A stretch of DNA of 64,000 nt from Segatella copri (GTDB lineage Bacteria; Bacteroidota; Bacteroidia; Bacteroidales; Bacteroidaceae), in the NCBI RefSeq assembly GCF_026015625.1, contig NZ_JAPDVG010000001.1, forward strand, positions 992,001 to 1,056,000. The letters run 5' to 3'. Position numbers and translations under genes: made by a program. The notes beneath the pieces were generated by a model. That model did no database searches. It was given only the letters and a program-made list of their open reading frames with translations, and was not told the origin of the DNA. The first letter of the stretch is position 1, and each line of letters starts with the position of its first letter. Shown here one piece after another: positions 7,939 through 16,174 of this stretch.

Positions 7939-9228
7939 ATGAAAATAATGAACAGAAAAAAGATAATAAAGAATAGGGTGGTGGCTTGCTTTTCCGCCAT
8001 CCTGCTCCTGCTGCCAGCCACAGTCGGAGCCCAGCATTTTGATGCTCATATTGCGGGCAGGAAAGTTACCCTGCAGGAATGTTTCGATTTGGCTGCCCGA
8101 CAGAACCTTCAGATGCAGGCAGGAAAGAAGTCGGTAGAGCGTGCGCAGGTGATGCAAGGCACGGCTTGGGAACTGGATAAAACCGAGGTCGCTTTCTCTC
8201 AAAACCCTGCTACGGGTGGCGAATCGGACAACGGATTTACCTTTACCCAGAGCCTCGATTTTCCTACCGTCTACGCCTCACGCCGCAACCAGCTGAAGGC
8301 TGAAACCCAGGCAGAAAAGAGTCGCCTGAACGTGGTTAGCCAGCAACTGAAGGCTGAAATCGCCAACACCTATTATCAGATGCTTTATCAGACTCACAGA
8401 CTCCAGATATTGGAGCGAATCGACTCAGTATTAGAGCGTTACAGCCAGATTGCAGAAATGCGTTACAAGGCAGGAGAGAGCCGCCAGCTGGAATATCTCT
8501 CAGCCGACCGCAAATGCAACGAAAACCGTCTGGAAATGGCAGATGTAAAGAGCGAAATCGAGCGTCTGCAAATCGACCTCATGACGCAGCTCAACACGCA
8601 GGAGCCCATAAAACCGGCAGAAGAGAATCTCACGGCCATCGCAGCCCAGAATCTCAATACCTATAATTATCAGCAGTCTGCCGACGGTCTTTACCAGCAG
8701 GATAAGCTCATCGCTCTCGATAAGGAAATCAAGGCAGCCAAGACGGGTTTTGCTCCGAGTTTATCCTTATCTTTGCGCACCCAATGTGTCATTTCCAGTT
8801 GGAATCCATACAACATAGACCGTTCAAGATTTGCCGAGGGCAATTTCTTCGGTTTCGAGATTGGCGTAGGCATTCCTTTGTTTTATGGTTCTACGAAGGC
8901 AAAGGTCAAGGCAGCTCAGAAAGACCGCGAATTGGCTGAAATCGAAATGCGTCAGGAGCAGACAGAGAAAGAGCGTGATTACCGTCTCTGTACGAAGCGC
9001 CTGCAGGCAGCATCCAACCGTCTGAAATATTACGAGCAGAACAACCAGGCACATTCTGCGCAAATTTCGAAGTTGAGTGCGATAGAATATGAAAATGGCG
9101 AAATTTCGTATATTGAATACGTGAATGCCATCGAGGAAACCATCGATGTTCTGATGAAGCATGCCGATGCGATTAATGAATACAATCAGGCAGTCATCGC
9201 CATCCAGCGTCTTACGGGCATAATGTAG
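7939..9228 (+). CDS. TolC-family outer-membrane efflux protein
   Basis: Outer-membrane channel of the tripartite metal exporter. The 429-residue protein has a signal peptide (about 14-34, with a cleavage after VGAQ), then two similar halves rich in long amphipathic helices, each with the TolC/OEP pattern (LQECFDLAARQNLQMQAGKKS at the start of the first, GFEIGVGIPLFYGSTKAKV in the second). MNRKK nine bases later is an equally good start. It is the last gene of the operon: two hairpins follow (9236-9289 and 9353-9404). Confidence 0.9.
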   Translation: MKIMNRKKIIKNRVVACFSAILLLLPATVGAQHFDAHIAGRKVTLQECFDLAARQNLQMQAGKKSVERAQVMQGTAWELDKTEVAFSQNPATGGESDNGFTFTQSLDFPTVYASRRNQLKAETQAEKSRLNVVSQQLKAEIANTYYQMLYQTHRLQILERIDSVLERYSQIAEMRYKAGESRQLEYLSADRKCNENRLEMADVKSEIERLQIDLMTQLNTQEPIKPAEENLTAIAAQNLNTYNYQQSADGLYQQDKLIALDKEIKAAKTGFAPSLSLSLRTQCVISSWNPYNIDRSRFAEGNFFGFEIGVGIPLFYGSTKAKVKAAQKDRELAEIEMRQEQTEKERDYRLCTKRLQAASNRLKYYEQNNQAHSAQISKLSAIEYENGEISYIEYVNAIEETIDVLMKHADAINEYNQAVIAIQRLTGIM

Positions 9229-9235
9229 GATTCTG

Positions 9236-9289
9236 TTCTGAGATGAACCCCAAGCTTTCATAATATTGAAATCAGGATTCATCTCAGAA
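9236..9289 (+). terminator. Strong hairpin after the TolC-like gene
   Basis: TTCTGAGATGAA (9236-9247) pairs perfectly with TTCATCTCAGAA (9278-9289). There is no T-tract after it, so it may be an RNA-stabilising 3' stem rather than a terminator. Confidence 0.55.
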
Positions 9290-9352
9290 TAAAAAGAAAA
9301 GATCAGAAAGAAATGCTCAGAAAAGAGTTACTCAAAAAAGATATACTCAGAA

Positions 9353-9404
9353 AGGGGTGAACCGTTTCCATCTTCAGGCTCCGAATTTCACCTCTTTCTT
9401 TTTC
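9353..9404 (+). terminator. Terminator of the metal efflux operon
   Basis: AGGGGTGAA (9353-9361) pairs with TTCACCTCT (9387-9395) with one G-U pair, followed by TTCTTTTTC. The 9290-9352 stretch between the two hairpins holds only short CTCAGAAA-type repeats, and I see no gene from 9229 to 9503. Confidence 0.65.
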
Positions 9405-9503
9405 TCATAACGTCTATTTATCATAATACCGGTTAGAATTAAAAAGAGGAAAATAAAAAAGAGAGTAATTTTCGATAAACCACCAAGAAAAAGCCCCGAA
9501 AAC

Positions 9504-9535
9504 TTTGCTTATTCCAAATAATAATCTTAACTTTG
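9504..9535 (+). promoter_or_regulatory. Consensus promoter of the AAA-ATPase gene
   Basis: TTTG at 9504-9507, a 20-bp spacer and TAACTTTG at 9528-9535; a full match to the Bacteroidetes consensus, 30 bp upstream of the chosen ATG at 9566. Confidence 0.75.
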
Positions 9536-9565
9536 CGGCATAAAAACAAAAAGTTGGTTTCGATT

Positions 9566-11332
9566 ATGGCAAAAATAGAAAGACAAAAGCGAATCTATCG
9601 CAAGCGCATCCCTTACGGAATGCAGAACTTTGAGGATGTAATGGAAAGAGATTGTTACTATGTTGACAAGACCCCATTCATAGAGAAAATAGAAGAATCT
9701 AACATGTATTTCTTCTTCATTCGCCCTCGCCGTTTCGGCAAGAGCCTTACCCTCTCCATGCTCGAAAACTATTACGACATCAACAAGAAGGATAAGTTTG
9801 AAAGCCTCTTCGGCAAGCTTTACATCGGAGAGAATCCTACCCCTGAACGCAACAGCTATCTCATCCTTCACCTGAATTTTGCCATGATTTCAGCAGGATT
9901 GGATAATTATAAAAAAGGACTTGATGCCCATTGCAACAACAAGTTCAATTCCTTCTGCAGCAGATACGCCCACCTTTTGCCACCGCACACAAAGGAAGAG
10001 ATGAACCAAAAGGAAGATGCCGTTGCCCAATTGGGATTTCTATGCGACAAATGTGCTGAAGCTGGCTTGAAGATTTATCTCTTCATCGACGAATACGACC
10101 ATTTTACCAATCAGATTCTTGCCCACAAGGAGCATGAAACCCGATACCGCGAGCAGACTCACGGCGAGGGATATCTCCGCCATTTCTTCGATACCATCAA
10201 GGGAGCCGCAGGCGATTCATTGGGCAGAGTTTTTGTTACAGGAGTAAGTCCCGTAACCATGGATGATCTGACCAGCGGTTTCAACATCGGCACCAACTAT
10301 TCCCTGTCTCCGGAGTTCAACGAGATGGTGGGATTCACCGAGGATGAAGTGCGCGAAATGCTGGCCTATTACGCCAGCGTGCTGCCATTCCGCCATAGTG
10401 TGGATGAGCTGATAGAAGTGATGAAACCATGGTATGATAATTATTGTTTCAGCATCAGAAGATATGGCAAGACAACCATGTACAACTCCGTGATGGTGCT
10501 CAATTTTGTGGACAATTACATTCGCAACGATTATGATATTCCTGATAGCATGTTGGAAACCAACATCCGTATCGACTACGATAAGATTCGCATGCTCATC
10601 CGCCATGACAAGGAGTTTGCCCACGATGCCAGCATCATACAGGATATTGTAACCAAGGGATTCACCACGGGAACCCTGATGGAGAATTTCCCCGCCGAGC
10701 GCATCAACGACCCGGACAATTTTCTGAGTCTGCTCTTCTATTTCGGCATGGTAACGATAGGCGGCACCTACCAGGGCAACACCCGCTTTGTGGTTCCCAA
10801 CGAGGTGGTACGAGACCAGATGTACACCTATCTGCTGGATACCTATAAGGAGAATGACCTCACATTTGAGCAATACGACAAGACCCAACTGGAGAGCAAG
10901 CTTGCCTACGAAGGCACATTCAAGCCCTACTTCGCCTACATAGCCGATTGCCTGAAGCGCTTCTCTTCCCAGCGCGACAAGCAGAAGGGCGAGGCCTACG
11001 TTCATGGTTTCACCCTGGCGATGACGAGCCAATGCAAGTTCTACCGTCCCATCTCAGAACTTGACAACGATGGCGGTTATGCCGACATATTCCTCCTACC
11101 CCTCTGCAACATTTATAAGGACATGGAAGATTCCTACATCGTGGAGCTGAAATATTGTAAGCCGGGCACCAGCGATGAGCAGTTGAACCATCTCTTCGAG
11201 GAAGCCTCTGCTCAGGTAAGGCGCTACGCCGATAGCGACATCGTGCGCGAATCAGTAAAGAGAACGAAGCTTCATCAGCTCGTTGTTATTTATCGTGGCG
11301 CAGAGATGGCGATGTGCGAGGAGGTGGAATAA
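9566..11332 (+). CDS. AAA-ATPase with C-terminal PD-(D/E)XK nuclease-like domain (DUF1703 type)
   Basis: A 588-residue protein of a family present in many copies in Prevotella and Bacteroides genomes. The N-terminal part (about 1-330) is the AAA_ATPase-like domain: KRIPYGMQNFEDV, DCYYVDKTPFI and the P-loop RPRRFGKSLTLSML, with LFIDEYDHF as Walker B. The C-terminal part (about 400-580) ends with GGYADIFLLP and YIVELKYCK, the D and E-x-K of a PD-(D/E)XK fold. Function is not established; roles in DNA transactions or defence have been guessed. I start at 9566 rather than at an ATG at 9533, because 9533 lies inside the -7 box. The gene stands alone between its promoter and the convergent gene pair. 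Confidence 0.85.
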   Translation: MAKIERQKRIYRKRIPYGMQNFEDVMERDCYYVDKTPFIEKIEESNMYFFFIRPRRFGKSLTLSMLENYYDINKKDKFESLFGKLYIGENPTPERNSYLILHLNFAMISAGLDNYKKGLDAHCNNKFNSFCSRYAHLLPPHTKEEMNQKEDAVAQLGFLCDKCAEAGLKIYLFIDEYDHFTNQILAHKEHETRYREQTHGEGYLRHFFDTIKGAAGDSLGRVFVTGVSPVTMDDLTSGFNIGTNYSLSPEFNEMVGFTEDEVREMLAYYASVLPFRHSVDELIEVMKPWYDNYCFSIRRYGKTTMYNSVMVLNFVDNYIRNDYDIPDSMLETNIRIDYDKIRMLIRHDKEFAHDASIIQDIVTKGFTTGTLMENFPAERINDPDNFLSLLFYFGMVTIGGTYQGNTRFVVPNEVVRDQMYTYLLDTYKENDLTFEQYDKTQLESKLAYEGTFKPYFAYIADCLKRFSSQRDKQKGEAYVHGFTLAMTSQCKFYRPISELDNDGGYADIFLLPLCNIYKDMEDSYIVELKYCKPGTSDEQLNHLFEEASAQVRRYADSDIVRESVKRTKLHQLVVIYRGAEMAMCEEVE

Positions 11333-11365
11333 AGAGAAAGGGCAATGTAAAATCAGGATTTATGG

Positions 11366-11406
11366 CAGAAAAAACAAATAAGGGGATGAACTTTTTGTTC
11401 ACCCCC
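11366..11406 (-). terminator. Terminator for the small minus-strand pair
   Basis: GGGGATGAAC (11382-11391) pairs with GTTCACCCCC (11397-11406) around a five-T loop; on the minus strand it is followed by a T-rich run (A-rich 11368-11380 on plus). It may also serve the ATPase gene in the other direction. Confidence 0.7.
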
Positions 11407-11431
11407 ACTCTAATAGAATTCGAGAAGACTA

Positions 11432-11710
11432 TCAGCCTTCCCATGCTGTCCAGAAAATTTCAGACGCATCCAGTTCCTGTTCTGTCATTTTTGCCAGATT
11501 ATCCAAATCAAGGTCTGGATTATCAGCCAGCAAGCACTTATCCGAACAATAAGGAGAATCTACACACGTCCATCCCTCATTCATCAACTTCCCGCAATGC
11601 GTGCAAACCCGAAGATTACCAATGTCATTTGCTAGAATTACGTCTTCCAATAAATCCCGCTTGCGAAGCTCCCCAACAAGAAGCAACGCCATGGTTACGT
11701 GATGATTCAT
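11432..11710 (-). CDS. Small zinc-ribbon protein, function unknown
   Basis: A 92-residue protein with CTHCGKLMNEGWTC and YCSDKC, four or more cysteines placed as in a treble-clef or zinc ribbon (about residues 36-60), followed by an acidic tail (LDLDNLAKMTEQELDASEIF). I do not recognise a named family. Its ATG overlaps the stop of the upstream 77-residue gene by four bases, so the two are co-translated. Both lie between a minus-strand promoter at 11985-12016 and a terminator at 11366-11406. They are divergent from the McrBC-type pair, so a regulatory or anti-restriction role is possible, but that is inference from position only. Confidence 0.6.
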   Translation of the reverse strand: MNHHVTMALLLVGELRKRDLLEDVILANDIGNLRVCTHCGKLMNEGWTCVDSPYCSDKCLLADNPDLDLDNLAKMTEQELDASEIFWTAWEG

Positions 11711-11940
11711 TGCTCAATCTTCCATTTGCCTTCCCCGTACCATTTAACCACTTGACTTGCGGTATAAGGCTCAAAATCCCAGTCACGGGAGTGCATGAAC
11801 ATGTTTGTCTTGGGGTCCCAATACCAATAATGGGTGGAACCTAGGCCATAGCCCAAACTGAGTCTGCATTCTTTCTCCTTATTAGGATGTTCCTTCAGAT
11901 AGTTAAGCAGCTCAATAGTTGAAATCCATTGTTTTTCCAT
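11707..11940 (-). CDS. Small hypothetical protein (77 aa)
   Basis: A short, aromatic-rich protein (LGYGLGSTHYWYWDPKTNMF, then SRDWDFEPYTASQVVKWYG). No signal peptide or membrane segment. I do not recognise it. It is first in a two-gene unit with the zinc-ribbon protein (ATGA overlap at 11707-11710) and has a consensus promoter directly upstream. Confidence 0.6.
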   Translation of the reverse strand: MEKQWISTIELLNYLKEHPNKEKECRLSLGYGLGSTHYWYWDPKTNMFMHSRDWDFEPYTASQVVKWYGEGKWKIEQ

Positions 11941-11984
11941 AATTTTCGTTGTTAAATTCTACAATATAATTATCAAACACGTTG

Positions 11985-12016
11985 CAAAGATAGATGATCC
12001 TATCGAAATGAACAAA
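11985..12016 (-). promoter_or_regulatory. Consensus promoter of the small minus-strand pair
   Basis: Minus strand: TTTG (CAAA at 12013-12016), 20-bp spacer, TATCTTTG (CAAAGATA at 11985-11992). Full match to the Bacteroidetes consensus. Confidence 0.75.
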
Positions 12017-12020
12017 TCAA

Positions 12021-12068
12021 TTAGATCTTCTTAGATCGATACCCATGGGATTTAGATCTTCTTAGATC
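12021..12068 (+). repeat. 17-bp direct repeat between divergent promoters, before mcrB-like gene
   Basis: TTAGATCTTCTTAGATC occurs at 12021-12037 and again at 12052-12068, 31 bp (three helical turns) apart. Each copy has two GATC sites and an AGATCT palindrome. It lies next to the -33 element of the minus-strand promoter and 48 bp before the mcrB-like start. It looks like an operator. Confidence 0.65.
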
Positions 12069-12115
12069 CAACTAAAAATATAATTACAAAACAACTTATA
12101 AATAAGACAATAAAT

Positions 12116-13312
12116 ATGGCAGATAAGAATATTTTTAAATTAGAAGGGAAAAGCCAGGAACAGGTAAAGGAAGCCTTTCTGGAATTTCTGAAAATAGACA
12201 AAACCAAGCCCGGTGGCTATGCCAGCGTAGGCTCAAACAAGGTTATCTGCAAGGTAGCGAAAGAGGCTTGCGGGGTAAACTCGGTATTGGAAATCAAGAA
12301 AGCAGAGGATGCCACAGAAGTGAGCAAACTCCTGACTGGCAGAATAGACGAAGAACTGGACTACGGCAAGAGGCACCAAATGACAAGCCTGAGATGCCAC
12401 GTAAGAAAATACATCGAATTTCTGAACTTCTGCGAAGGTCTGAAAGGCAAACCTGTTTACGAGTTTGATAAAGACCCAGATAAGCCATTCATCGGCGCCA
12501 GCCAATTCAAGAAGATTGTTTCCCTGCTGAAGGCAAAGAAGAACATCATCCTAGAGGGAGCACCTGGTGTGGGCAAAACCTTTCTGGCCAGAAAGATAGC
12601 CTATCAGCTGATTGGCTTTGTGAAGGATGAGAATATCGAGATGGTGCAGTTTCATCAATCCTACAGCTATGAGGATTTCGTGCAGGGCATCCGCCCTTCT
12701 GAGGAGGGTGGCTTTGAACGGAGGAATGGCATTTTCTTTGACTTCTGCAGCAAGGCAAGACGTTCGCCGGACCAGCAGTTTGTCTTCATCATCGACGAGA
12801 TAAACCGAGGAAACATCAGCAAGATTCTGGGTGAGCTGATGATGCTGATAGAGGCCGACAAGCGCAAGAAGCAGTATGCCATCAAGCTTACCTACAGCAA
12901 CGAAGATGACGAACGTTTCTTTGTGCCCGAGAATGTTTATCTGATAGGCTGCATGAACACGGCCGACCGCTCGCTAGCCATCGTAGATTACGCCCTGCGG
13001 CGCCGGTTCCGCTTCTGCCCTATCAAGCCGGAATTCAACGAAGCCTTCATCAATTTTTTGGAAGAAAAAGGCATCAGTCAGAAGAATGCGGAACTGGTTG
13101 TGAGCAAGGTAAAATCTGCCAACGAGGTAATTTCTACCATCGACCGAGGGCTGGAAATCGGGCACAGTTATTTCTGTCAGGCAGAGGGTTGTGAAGATTT
13201 TTCTGTCTGGTGGAACGATATCTGTGAGTATGAATTGTTTCCGTATCTTCGTGAAATCTGCTTTGATGATGAGGATAAATATGAGTTAATCTGCAACAAA
13301 CTGAAGTTCTGA
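12116..13312 (+). CDS. McrB-type AAA+ GTPase/ATPase subunit with unusual N-terminal domain
   Basis: Motor subunit of a modification-dependent restriction system. The 398 residues split into an N-terminal domain (1-125) that I do not recognise and an McrB-like AAA+ module: Walker A GAPGVGKT (148-155), Walker B FVFIIDEINR (222-231), sensor motif MNTADRS (280-286), the hallmark of McrB proteins, and an arginine-finger segment RRRFRF (295-300). E. coli McrB also carries its DNA-reading domain at the N-terminus, so this domain probably chooses the modified base or sequence. The stop is one base before the ATG of the McrC-type gene, a tight two-gene operon. Confidence 0.85.
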   Translation: MADKNIFKLEGKSQEQVKEAFLEFLKIDKTKPGGYASVGSNKVICKVAKEACGVNSVLEIKKAEDATEVSKLLTGRIDEELDYGKRHQMTSLRCHVRKYIEFLNFCEGLKGKPVYEFDKDPDKPFIGASQFKKIVSLLKAKKNIILEGAPGVGKTFLARKIAYQLIGFVKDENIEMVQFHQSYSYEDFVQGIRPSEEGGFERRNGIFFDFCSKARRSPDQQFVFIIDEINRGNISKILGELMMLIEADKRKKQYAIKLTYSNEDDERFFVPENVYLIGCMNTADRSLAIVDYALRRRFRFCPIKPEFNEAFINFLEEKGISQKNAELVVSKVKSANEVISTIDRGLEIGHSYFCQAEGCEDFSVWWNDICEYELFPYLREICFDDEDKYELICNKLKF

Positions 13313-13313
13313 A

Positions 13314-14408
13314 ATGCAACAGAAAATTCCAATTGAAAATCTGTATTATCTGCTCTGTTATGCCTGGGGCGTAAGCGACCAGCTTGACTGGGTGAAGGTG
13401 GATGGCGAGAAATGCCATTCGCTGGAGAACCTATTGTCCATGGTTTTGCTCAACGCCTGCGATAGGCTTTTGCGCCAAGGACTTTTGAGAGCGTATCGGT
13501 TTGAGGAGCAGGAAGTGGAGGGCGTTCGCGGCAAGCTGAATCTTGCTGAGACTTTGAAAAGCGGTAAGCAGCTAAAAGGCAGAACCATCTGCCAGGTAGA
13601 TGAGCTTACGCAGGATGTAGTCATCAACCGGGTTATCTTTTCTACCTTGAAGAGACTGATGAGGATAGAGGGAATTGATGAGGATATCAGAGCCAGGTTG
13701 CGAAAGACTTTGGCAAAATTTCCTCATATTGAGGAAATTCATGTTACTGAAGGTTTGCTGGGGCGGCTTCTTCAGCATAGGCTTAGCGGGTTTTATAAGC
13801 TGGTTCTTAATATCTGCCGGTTGATTTGGGACTCTACCCTTCCCTGCAAGGATAAGGATGGCAGACTGGAGTTTTTGGATTTCACGGAGGATGATTTCCG
13901 GATGAACTGCATCTTTGAGCGATTCCTCATGAATTTCTGCAAGCTGAATTGCCGGGATGAGTATCCTGAGGTGCATCGGGAATATATTGATTTCCAGCTT
14001 TCACCTTTCGGGATGATGTTTAAGGAGGCTGGCGAGGCTCTACCGATGATGGAAACCGACGTGACGCTTTTCAATCCGAATACGCAGGAGAAGCTTATTC
14101 TTGATGCCAAGTTTTACCGCGAGGCGCTGGTTTCGAAGTTTGGCGGCAGGGAGAAGGTTCGCAGGGACCATCTCTCGCAGATTCTTTCTTACGTGATGAA
14201 CCAGGAAGACCGGAGCAAGCCGCATACTATGAATGCTTGCGGAGCTTTGGTCTACCCTACCGTGGATGAGGATTTCGACTTTTCTTATAGATATAAGGAG
14301 ACGGGGCATCGCATCTTTGTGAGGACGGTAAACCTGGGGCAACCTTGGAGGAAAATAGAGGAACGGGTGAAGGAGATAGTGAAGAGAGAAGGCAGGGATG
14401 AATGGTGA
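13314..14408 (+). CDS. McrC-type nuclease subunit
   Basis: Nuclease partner of the McrB-like motor. The 364-residue protein begins with the McrC signature IPIENLYYLLCYAWG, has an N-terminal helical/beta domain that would bind the AAA+ ring, and a C-terminal PD-(D/E)XK core with D249 (METDVTLF) and D264-A-K266 (LILDAKFY), the catalytic D...DxK arrangement of McrC. It follows the mcrB-like gene with one base between stop and start. Together they should cut DNA bearing a particular modification; the identity of that modification is not visible. Confidence 0.87.
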   Translation: MQQKIPIENLYYLLCYAWGVSDQLDWVKVDGEKCHSLENLLSMVLLNACDRLLRQGLLRAYRFEEQEVEGVRGKLNLAETLKSGKQLKGRTICQVDELTQDVVINRVIFSTLKRLMRIEGIDEDIRARLRKTLAKFPHIEEIHVTEGLLGRLLQHRLSGFYKLVLNICRLIWDSTLPCKDKDGRLEFLDFTEDDFRMNCIFERFLMNFCKLNCRDEYPEVHREYIDFQLSPFGMMFKEAGEALPMMETDVTLFNPNTQEKLILDAKFYREALVSKFGGREKVRRDHLSQILSYVMNQEDRSKPHTMNACGALVYPTVDEDFDFSYRYKETGHRIFVRTVNLGQPWRKIEERVKEIVKREGRDEW

Positions 14409-14440
14409 AGATTGGCGATGAAGGACAAGCGATGAGGGAC

Positions 14441-14457
14441 AAGCGATGGAATCGCTT
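14441..14457. repeat. REP-like palindrome, copy 1
   Basis: AAGCGATGGAATCGCTT, 7-bp perfect arms around GGA, within a longer shared context (GGGACAAGCG on the left, GGAACGGGGG on the right). It lies between the mcrC-like gene and the RAYT gene; a partial copy (GGACAAGCGATG) precedes it at 14423-14434. The remainder of 14409-14578 holds a TTCTTTGC-type 9-bp repeat (about 14489-14512) and no gene. Confidence 0.75.
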
Positions 14458-14578
14458 GGAACGGGGGTGACAGGGGGACTGCTCCCTTCTTTGCTTCTTT
14501 GCTTCTTTGCTGAAGGGGCGGGCTTGCAGGAGAAACGGGGGCGGGAGCTTTAATTATTTACTTTTTACTTATTTTATT

Positions 14579-15802
14579 ATGGATAGAGATGAAGCTATAG
14601 CTAGAGGATTGAGGGTGCATGAAACCCAGCACTCCATGAAACGCAGAAGCCCATGGCATGATTACCATGGAAGGGGTACTTATATGCTGACGCTTGTGGT
14701 GGAGGGACGCATGCCTCTGCTGGGGAAACTGTGGGGACGGGTGGATGCCTGTCCTGGGGATGGTGATGCGCCGAAAGTGATGCTTTCTGAACTTGGGATT
14801 GCCATCGCGAAGGAGGAGATTCCGAAGATTCATAAATATTACCCCCAGGTGGAGGTTTGGAGGGTTTGCATCATGCCTGATCATATTCACCTGATTGTGA
14901 GGGTGAAGGAGGACTTGAGAGGGGGACAAGCGATGGAATCGCTTGGAACGGAGGCTCGAGGGGGACAGGCTTCGGCTTTGACCAAAGAAGCTAACTTAGC
15001 TCAAACTAAAGGGGCTAACTTGGCTCTGACTGGAGGGGCTAACTTGGCTCTGGCTGGAGGGGCTAACTTGGCTCTGGCTGGAGGGGCTAACTTGGCTCAG
15101 ACTGGAGAGAATGAGGCGGGCTCGATTGGGATGACGGCGAAAAGAGAGAAAGAGATGGGTTCGCTGGGAATGGTGATAAAGGGGTTTAAGATGGGATGCA
15201 ACAAGGCTTACTGGAGGATTTATGGGATGAATACGGCACCAAGGAAGGGACTCTTTGAATTGGGGTATAATGACAAGGTTCTGCTGCATGAGAGACAACT
15301 GGAGGGATGGAAGAAATACTTGGATGATAACCCGAGAAGACTGATGGTGAAGAGGATGAACCCGGGGCTTTTTACCGTGATGCAGAATAAAGAGGTGGCG
15401 GGTCGCAGATGCCAGATGGTGGGCAACTATTTCTTGCTCGATATTCCTGATAAGGTGGCGGTCGTTGTACATCGCCGGTATTCTGAGGAGGATTTGAGGC
15501 GCTTGCGCGAGGAATGGCTGGCTTGCGGAGAACGTGGTGGCGTGCTGGTGAGTGCTGCTATCTCGACTAAGGAGAAGGAGGTTTTGCGCGAGGCTATGAA
15601 CCGGGGGTACCGTATTGTGCTCTTGAGGGAGAACGGGTTCCCGAGGTTGTATAAGCCTTGCGGGGAGAGTTTTTATGCCTGCTCTGAGGGGCTGCTGCTG
15701 CAAATTAGCCCCTGGGATTACCATATGGAGAAGAAGACTATTACCAGGGAACAATGCCTGGAACTGAATGAGATGGCGGAAAGGATTGCGGAATGGAGAT
15801 AG
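14579..15802 (+). CDS. REP-associated tyrosine (Y1, HUH) transposase, RAYT
   Basis: Single-strand DNA nicking protein of the TnpA-REP/IS200-related family. Residues 1-240 hold the Y1 fold: the HUH motif in MPDHIHLIV (H102, H104) and, after a long insert, the catalytic-tyrosine helix LFELGYNDKVLLHERQLEGW (Y230) and YLDDNPRR. The insert (about 114-190) contains a REP palindrome translated as GGQAMESLGTEAR and five 8-residue repeats of the ANLALAGG type. A C-terminal domain (about 265-407; NYFLLDIPDKVAVVVHRRYS) is of a kind seen in Bacteroidales RAYTs. I start at 14579 because the frame upstream is low-quality. The palindromes around and inside the gene are its probable targets. Confidence 0.82.
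   Translation: MDRDEAIARGLRVHETQHSMKRRSPWHDYHGRGTYMLTLVVEGRMPLLGKLWGRVDACPGDGDAPKVMLSELGIAIAKEEIPKIHKYYPQVEVWRVCIMPDHIHLIVRVKEDLRGGQAMESLGTEARGGQASALTKEANLAQTKGANLALTGGANLALAGGANLALAGGANLAQTGENEAGSIGMTAKREKEMGSLGMVIKGFKMGCNKAYWRIYGMNTAPRKGLFELGYNDKVLLHERQLEGWKKYLDDNPRRLMVKRMNPGLFTVMQNKEVAGRRCQMVGNYFLLDIPDKVAVVVHRRYSEEDLRRLREEWLACGERGGVLVSAAISTKEKEVLREAMNRGYRIVLLRENGFPRLYKPCGESFYACSEGLLLQISPWDYHMEKKTITREQCLELNEMAERIAEWR
14928..14944. repeat. REP-like palindrome, copy 2 (inside the RAYT gene)
   Basis: AAGCGATGGAATCGCTT with the same flanks (GGGGGAC on the left, GGAACGGAGGC on the right), inserted in frame in the transposase coding region between the HUH motif and the catalytic Tyr. Confidence 0.75.
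14990..15109 (+). repeat. 24-bp tandem repeat within the RAYT gene
   Basis: Five units start at 14990, 15014, 15038, 15062 and 15086 (core GCTAACTTGGCTCTGGCTGG). They encode an 8-residue repeat, A-N-L-A-L-A-G-G, lying in the linker between the two halves of the active site. Confidence 0.85.
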
Positions 15803-15859
15803 GGAAAATGGAGGCGCTTGGAGAGGAGGCTGGATGGAAAAGAGAGGATGAAGGGGGAC

Positions 15860-15876
15860 AAGCGATGGAATCGCTT
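15860..15876. repeat. REP-like palindrome, copy 3
   Basis: AAGCGATGGAATCGCTT, 58 bp downstream of the RAYT stop, with the same flanks as copy 2 (AGGGGGAC before, GGAACGGAGGCGAG after). Confidence 0.75.
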
Positions 15877-15885
15877 GGAACGGAG

Positions 15886-15975
15886 GCGAGAGAGGAAAGA
15901 TTGGGAGGCGAGAGAGGAAAGATTGGGAGCGAGAGAGGAAAGATTGGGAGCGAGAGAGGAGAGATTGGAGGCGAA
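15886..15975 (+). repeat. 21-bp tandem repeat downstream of the RAYT gene
   Basis: GCGAGAGAGGAAAGATTGGGA repeated at 15886, 15908, 15929, 15950 and, degraded, 15971. It begins directly after REP copy 3. No gene is convincing between 15803 and 16174; a 66-codon open frame here only reads the repeats. Confidence 0.8.
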
Positions 15976-16109
15976 GGAAAGAGTGGAAAATAGGAAGGAG
16001 AACAGGAGCTTCTTTATTAAAAGCTGCACAAAAAAAGGCGAAATCTAGATTTTTTATTACGAATAATGTTAAAAATGTTACATTTTAATGCTAATAGGAA
16101 TTAATTTTG

Positions 16110-16117
16110 TAACTTTG
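16110..16117 (+). promoter_or_regulatory. -7 box of the HIRAN-like gene
   Basis: TAACTTTG, 57 bp upstream of the ATG at 16175. A -33 TTTG at 20 bp is absent. Confidence 0.5.
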
Positions 16118-16174
16118 TACTCTGGACGGCCGTAATAACAAAATTCAGCTTTCCAAAAATCTAAAAACCAAACA

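Noticed and set aside
11314..11844. 176-codon open frame on the plus strand
   Set aside because: It overlaps both small minus-strand genes; those have an ATGA overlap, a consensus promoter, a terminator and a zinc ribbon, while this translation is Pro/Thr-rich with no motif.
14990..15975. Possible CRISPR array
   Set aside because: The 24-bp and 21-bp units are joined end to end without spacers, and one array is within a coding frame.
15793..15993. 66-codon open frame after the RAYT gene
   Set aside because: It only reads REP copy 3 and the 21-bp repeats (7-residue repeat of the ERGKIGS type); no evidence that it is translated.
16030..16060. AAATCTAGATTT followed by T as a terminator
   Set aside because: The stem is short and A/T-rich; too weak to call.
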